From Loktanella atrilutea (GTDB taxonomy: Bacteria > Pseudomonadota > Alphaproteobacteria > Rhodobacterales > Rhodobacteraceae): a stretch of 60,304 bases of DNA. Below the pieces are notes generated by a model that did no database searches, had not been told where the DNA came from, and saw nothing but the letters and a program-made list of their open reading frames with translations. The DNA is taken from positions 1-60,304 of the forward strand of contig NZ_FQUE01000013.1 in the NCBI RefSeq assembly GCF_900128995.1, read 5' to 3'. Both the position numbers and the translations under genes were made by a program. This document shows, piece after piece, positions 59,085-60,304 of this stretch (within the stretch, counting starts at the first letter, position 1; each line of letters opens with the position of its first letter).

Positions 59085-59900
59085 TCACGAGTTCAAGCGG
59101 GACGCCCGCGGGCGGCGGCTCGGTCTGGGGGGGGGCGAGTCGAGCCAGGTGGCGCACATTTCGTAGAAATGGATGTCTTGCACGTACCAGGTTGTCAAGT
59201 TGGCGCGCGCCTTCGCGCTCAGCGGCGGCACGTCACTATAGTCGTTGCGGTGCGATTTCGCATCGTCTCGGGTCGGGGTGAACTTGCCTGTCAGCCCCAG
59301 ACGGCGCACGAGGCTGGCCCAGTCCGCCTCGAACCGTTCTTGGCGAAGGATCCAGACCGGCGGCTGCACTGTGAGCAGCGCGCCCCGGCTCTCAAACCAG
59401 TCGACCTGATTCTTCGAGGTGTGCCGGATCGACTTGATCGCGGCTATGGCGTCAAGGCCCCGTGCGCCGGGGGCGAACAGTGCTTCGGCCAGATCGTTGG
59501 CATGGGGAAATCGCTTGAAAGCCTGCCGTTCGTCCATGGTCCAAGGCACGTTCAACCGGGGCTGCCCCTTGCGCTTGCGGCTGTAGAAGCCGGAGACGAA
59601 GCGGGTCAGCGGATCGCGGATCGAGAAGAAGTAGGCATCCTCGCGGGTCAAGTCGCGCAGGTTCGTGTTGTGATCGTGCTTGACGATCCGCCAGCGGTCC
59701 TGAGCGGCGTTAACCTGCCGTGCAAGATGCCGGACCTGGGTTCCGGCCGCCTTGCCGATGTGTAGGAAATGCAGCACGCGGGCATTGCTGGCGGCGTCGG
59801 ACGGATCGCCTGCGGCGACGCTGGGCAGAGTCTCTGGCACAATGGTTCTCTGGACTATAATGACGGTCCCACTAATGGCGATCTGGCCGCGGTGCATCAA
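59085..59900 (-). CDS. Sulfotransferase-like protein, first gene of the capsule operon
   Basis: This protein of up to 271 residues has the 5'-phosphosulfate loop LHFLHIGKAAGTQVRHLARQ (about 43-62) and the 3'-phosphate segment YFFSIRDPLTRFVSGFYSRK (about 89-108), as in sulfotransferase-2 proteins, though with Lys-Ala-Ala in the loop where Lys-Thr-Gly is common. The C-terminal region is Arg/Pro-rich. The start is uncertain: ATG 59900 has a weak ribosome-binding site and a plus-strand promoter-like TATAAT lies inside the first 15 codons, so GTG 59840 may be the true start. It opens the long minus-strand operon (59.9 to 47.8 kb) and is divergent from rmlC. Confidence 0.78.
   Translation of the reverse strand: MMHRGQIAISGTVIIVQRTIVPETLPSVAAGDPSDAASNARVLHFLHIGKAAGTQVRHLARQVNAAQDRWRIVKHDHNTNLRDLTREDAYFFSIRDPLTRFVSGFYSRKRKGQPRLNVPWTMDERQAFKRFPHANDLAEALFAPGARGLDAIAAIKSIRHTSKNQVDWFESRGALLTVQPPVWILRQERFEADWASLVRRLGLTGKFTPTRDDAKSHRNDYSDVPPLSAKARANLTTWYVQDIHFYEMCATWLDSPPPRPSRRPRASRLNS
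59834..59861 (+). promoter_or_regulatory. Candidate promoter between the divergent capsule operon and rmlC
   Basis: CTGGCA (59834-59839, four of six consensus bases), a 16-base spacer and a consensus TATAAT (59856-59861) point right toward rmlC (ATG 60042). The same AT-rich core reads as TATAGT on the minus strand, so it may serve both directions. Confidence 0.4.
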
Positions 59901-60041
59901 GTCCGTATGTGGCGAACGGGCCCCTTCCTAGGCGCGACCCATCCCCGGTCCCGGTGGACATCACCGGGGAAGGAGCCGAAGGATGGATTTGGCCGCCGTC
60001 TTCGCCTATAGGCGGCGCAACGCTACGAAAGCAGACAACGG

Positions 60042-60304
60042 ATGATGGAAACGACAGATCTGGACGGGGTAATAATCCTGACACCGCGTGTCTTTTCGGA
60101 TGCGCGTGGCTCTTTCCAAGAGACCTACAACCGGCACACGTTGGCGGGTCTGGGGATCGACACGGTCTTCGTGCAGGACAACCAGAGCTGGAGCCGCGAG
60201 GCCGGTACCGTGCGCGGCCTGCATTTCCAGGCGCCACCCCATGCACAGGCCAAGATTGTGCGGGTGCTGGTGGGTGAGATCTTCGATGTCGCCGTCGACA
60301 TCCG
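60042..60304 (+). CDS. rmlC: dTDP-4-dehydrorhamnose 3,5-epimerase, truncated by window edge
   Basis: The first 87 residues of RmlC (RfbC) are present: LTPRVFSDARGSFQETYNRH, VFVQDNQSWSREAGTVRGLH and FQAPPHAQAKIVRVLVGEIF, including the conserved QDN and the RGLHFQ segment with the catalytic His. The frame is still open at the last base. The two consecutive ATG codons at 60042 and 60045 are equivalent start choices. RmlC makes dTDP-4-keto-L-rhamnose, so the genes following beyond the edge are probably rmlA, rmlB and rmlD. Its presence on a RepA-type replicon is the hallmark of roseobacter biofilm plasmids. Confidence 0.93.
   Translation, partial: MMETTDLDGVIILTPRVFSDARGSFQETYNRHTLAGLGIDTVFVQDNQSWSREAGTVRGLHFQAPPHAQAKIVRVLVGEIFDVAVDI

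Overview
The window looks like most of an extrachromosomal replicon of a marine alphaproteobacterium of the Rhodobacterales (Roseobacter group). The evidence is high-GC codon use, a divergent repA / parA-parB locus of the RepA replicon type known from roseobacters (25.6-29.9 kb), and family types common in that group: a YjbH/YjbF pair, a DUF2793 protein, a BCCT transporter, RTX proteins and KpsMTE capsule export. From established knowledge, RepA-type plasmids of about 60-65 kb carrying a dTDP-rhamnose (rml) operon are the 'biofilm plasmids' of roseobacters. This window has a RepA-type replication locus, ends inside rmlC, and is filled with envelope-polysaccharide genes, so assignment to that class is a well-supported inference. 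No chromosomal housekeeping genes, rRNA, tRNA or CRISPR were found. Layout: (1) 1-3.3 kb holds a truncated secreted protein, a PRC-barrel protein and a membrane histidine kinase. (2) 3.35-7.9 kb is a graveyard of mobile DNA (two IS30 remnants in the same orientation, an ISNCY-like fragment, an internally deleted IS3, a decayed hsdR piece) around one intact RES/Xre-type toxin-antitoxin pair. (3) 8-14.6 kb is an unusual cassette: a sialate-O-acetylesterase-like protein, a stand-alone serine-hydrolase-like protein, and two large proteins each fusing an N-terminal glycosyltransferase to the same kind of hydrolase-like domain. (4) 14.7-18.8 kb encodes a UDP-glucuronate 4-epimerase-like enzyme and the YjbH/YjbF exopolysaccharide pair. 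(5) 19.1-22.8 kb is gmd-fcl-manC on the minus strand, making GDP-mannose and GDP-L-fucose. (6) 23-25.5 kb holds a DUF2793 protein and a BCCT transporter. (7) 25.6-29.9 kb is the replication and partition module, with a DnaA box, iteron-like repeats and a perfect 38-bp repeat on both sides of parB. (8) 29.9-41.1 kb holds a galactofuranosyltransferase-like enzyme plus UDP-galactopyranose mutase, a Wza-like export lipoprotein, a CAP/RTX secreted protein, a small reductase, a priming sugar transferase, an RTX pseudogene, a WbpM/CapD-type dehydratase and a phosphomannomutase. (9) 41.1-47.6 kb is visibly AT-richer and probably imported, with a 1433-residue triple glycosyltransferase and a sulfotransferase with a coiled-coil tail, ending at an IS3 orfA fragment. 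(10) 59.9-47.8 kb (minus strand) is a long capsule operon: sulfotransferase, TagD-like cytidylyltransferase, LicD-like transferase, TagF-like/GT4 fusion, sulfotransferase, KpsM, RgpF-like/GT protein, a small coiled-coil protein, KpsE and KpsT. (11) rmlC starts divergently at the right edge. Taken together, most genes make activated sugars (GDP-Man, GDP-Fuc, UDP-GalA, UDP-Galf, CDP-glycerol, dTDP-Rha), assemble them, modify the glycan (sulfation, possible acyl or ester chemistry) and export it through an ABC-type Kps system, a Wza-like porin and the YjbF/YjbH route. The parts judged most novel are the glycosyltransferase-hydrolase fusion cassette and a teichoic-acid-like, probably sulfated, glycerol-phosphate capsule locus in a Gram-negative plasmid.
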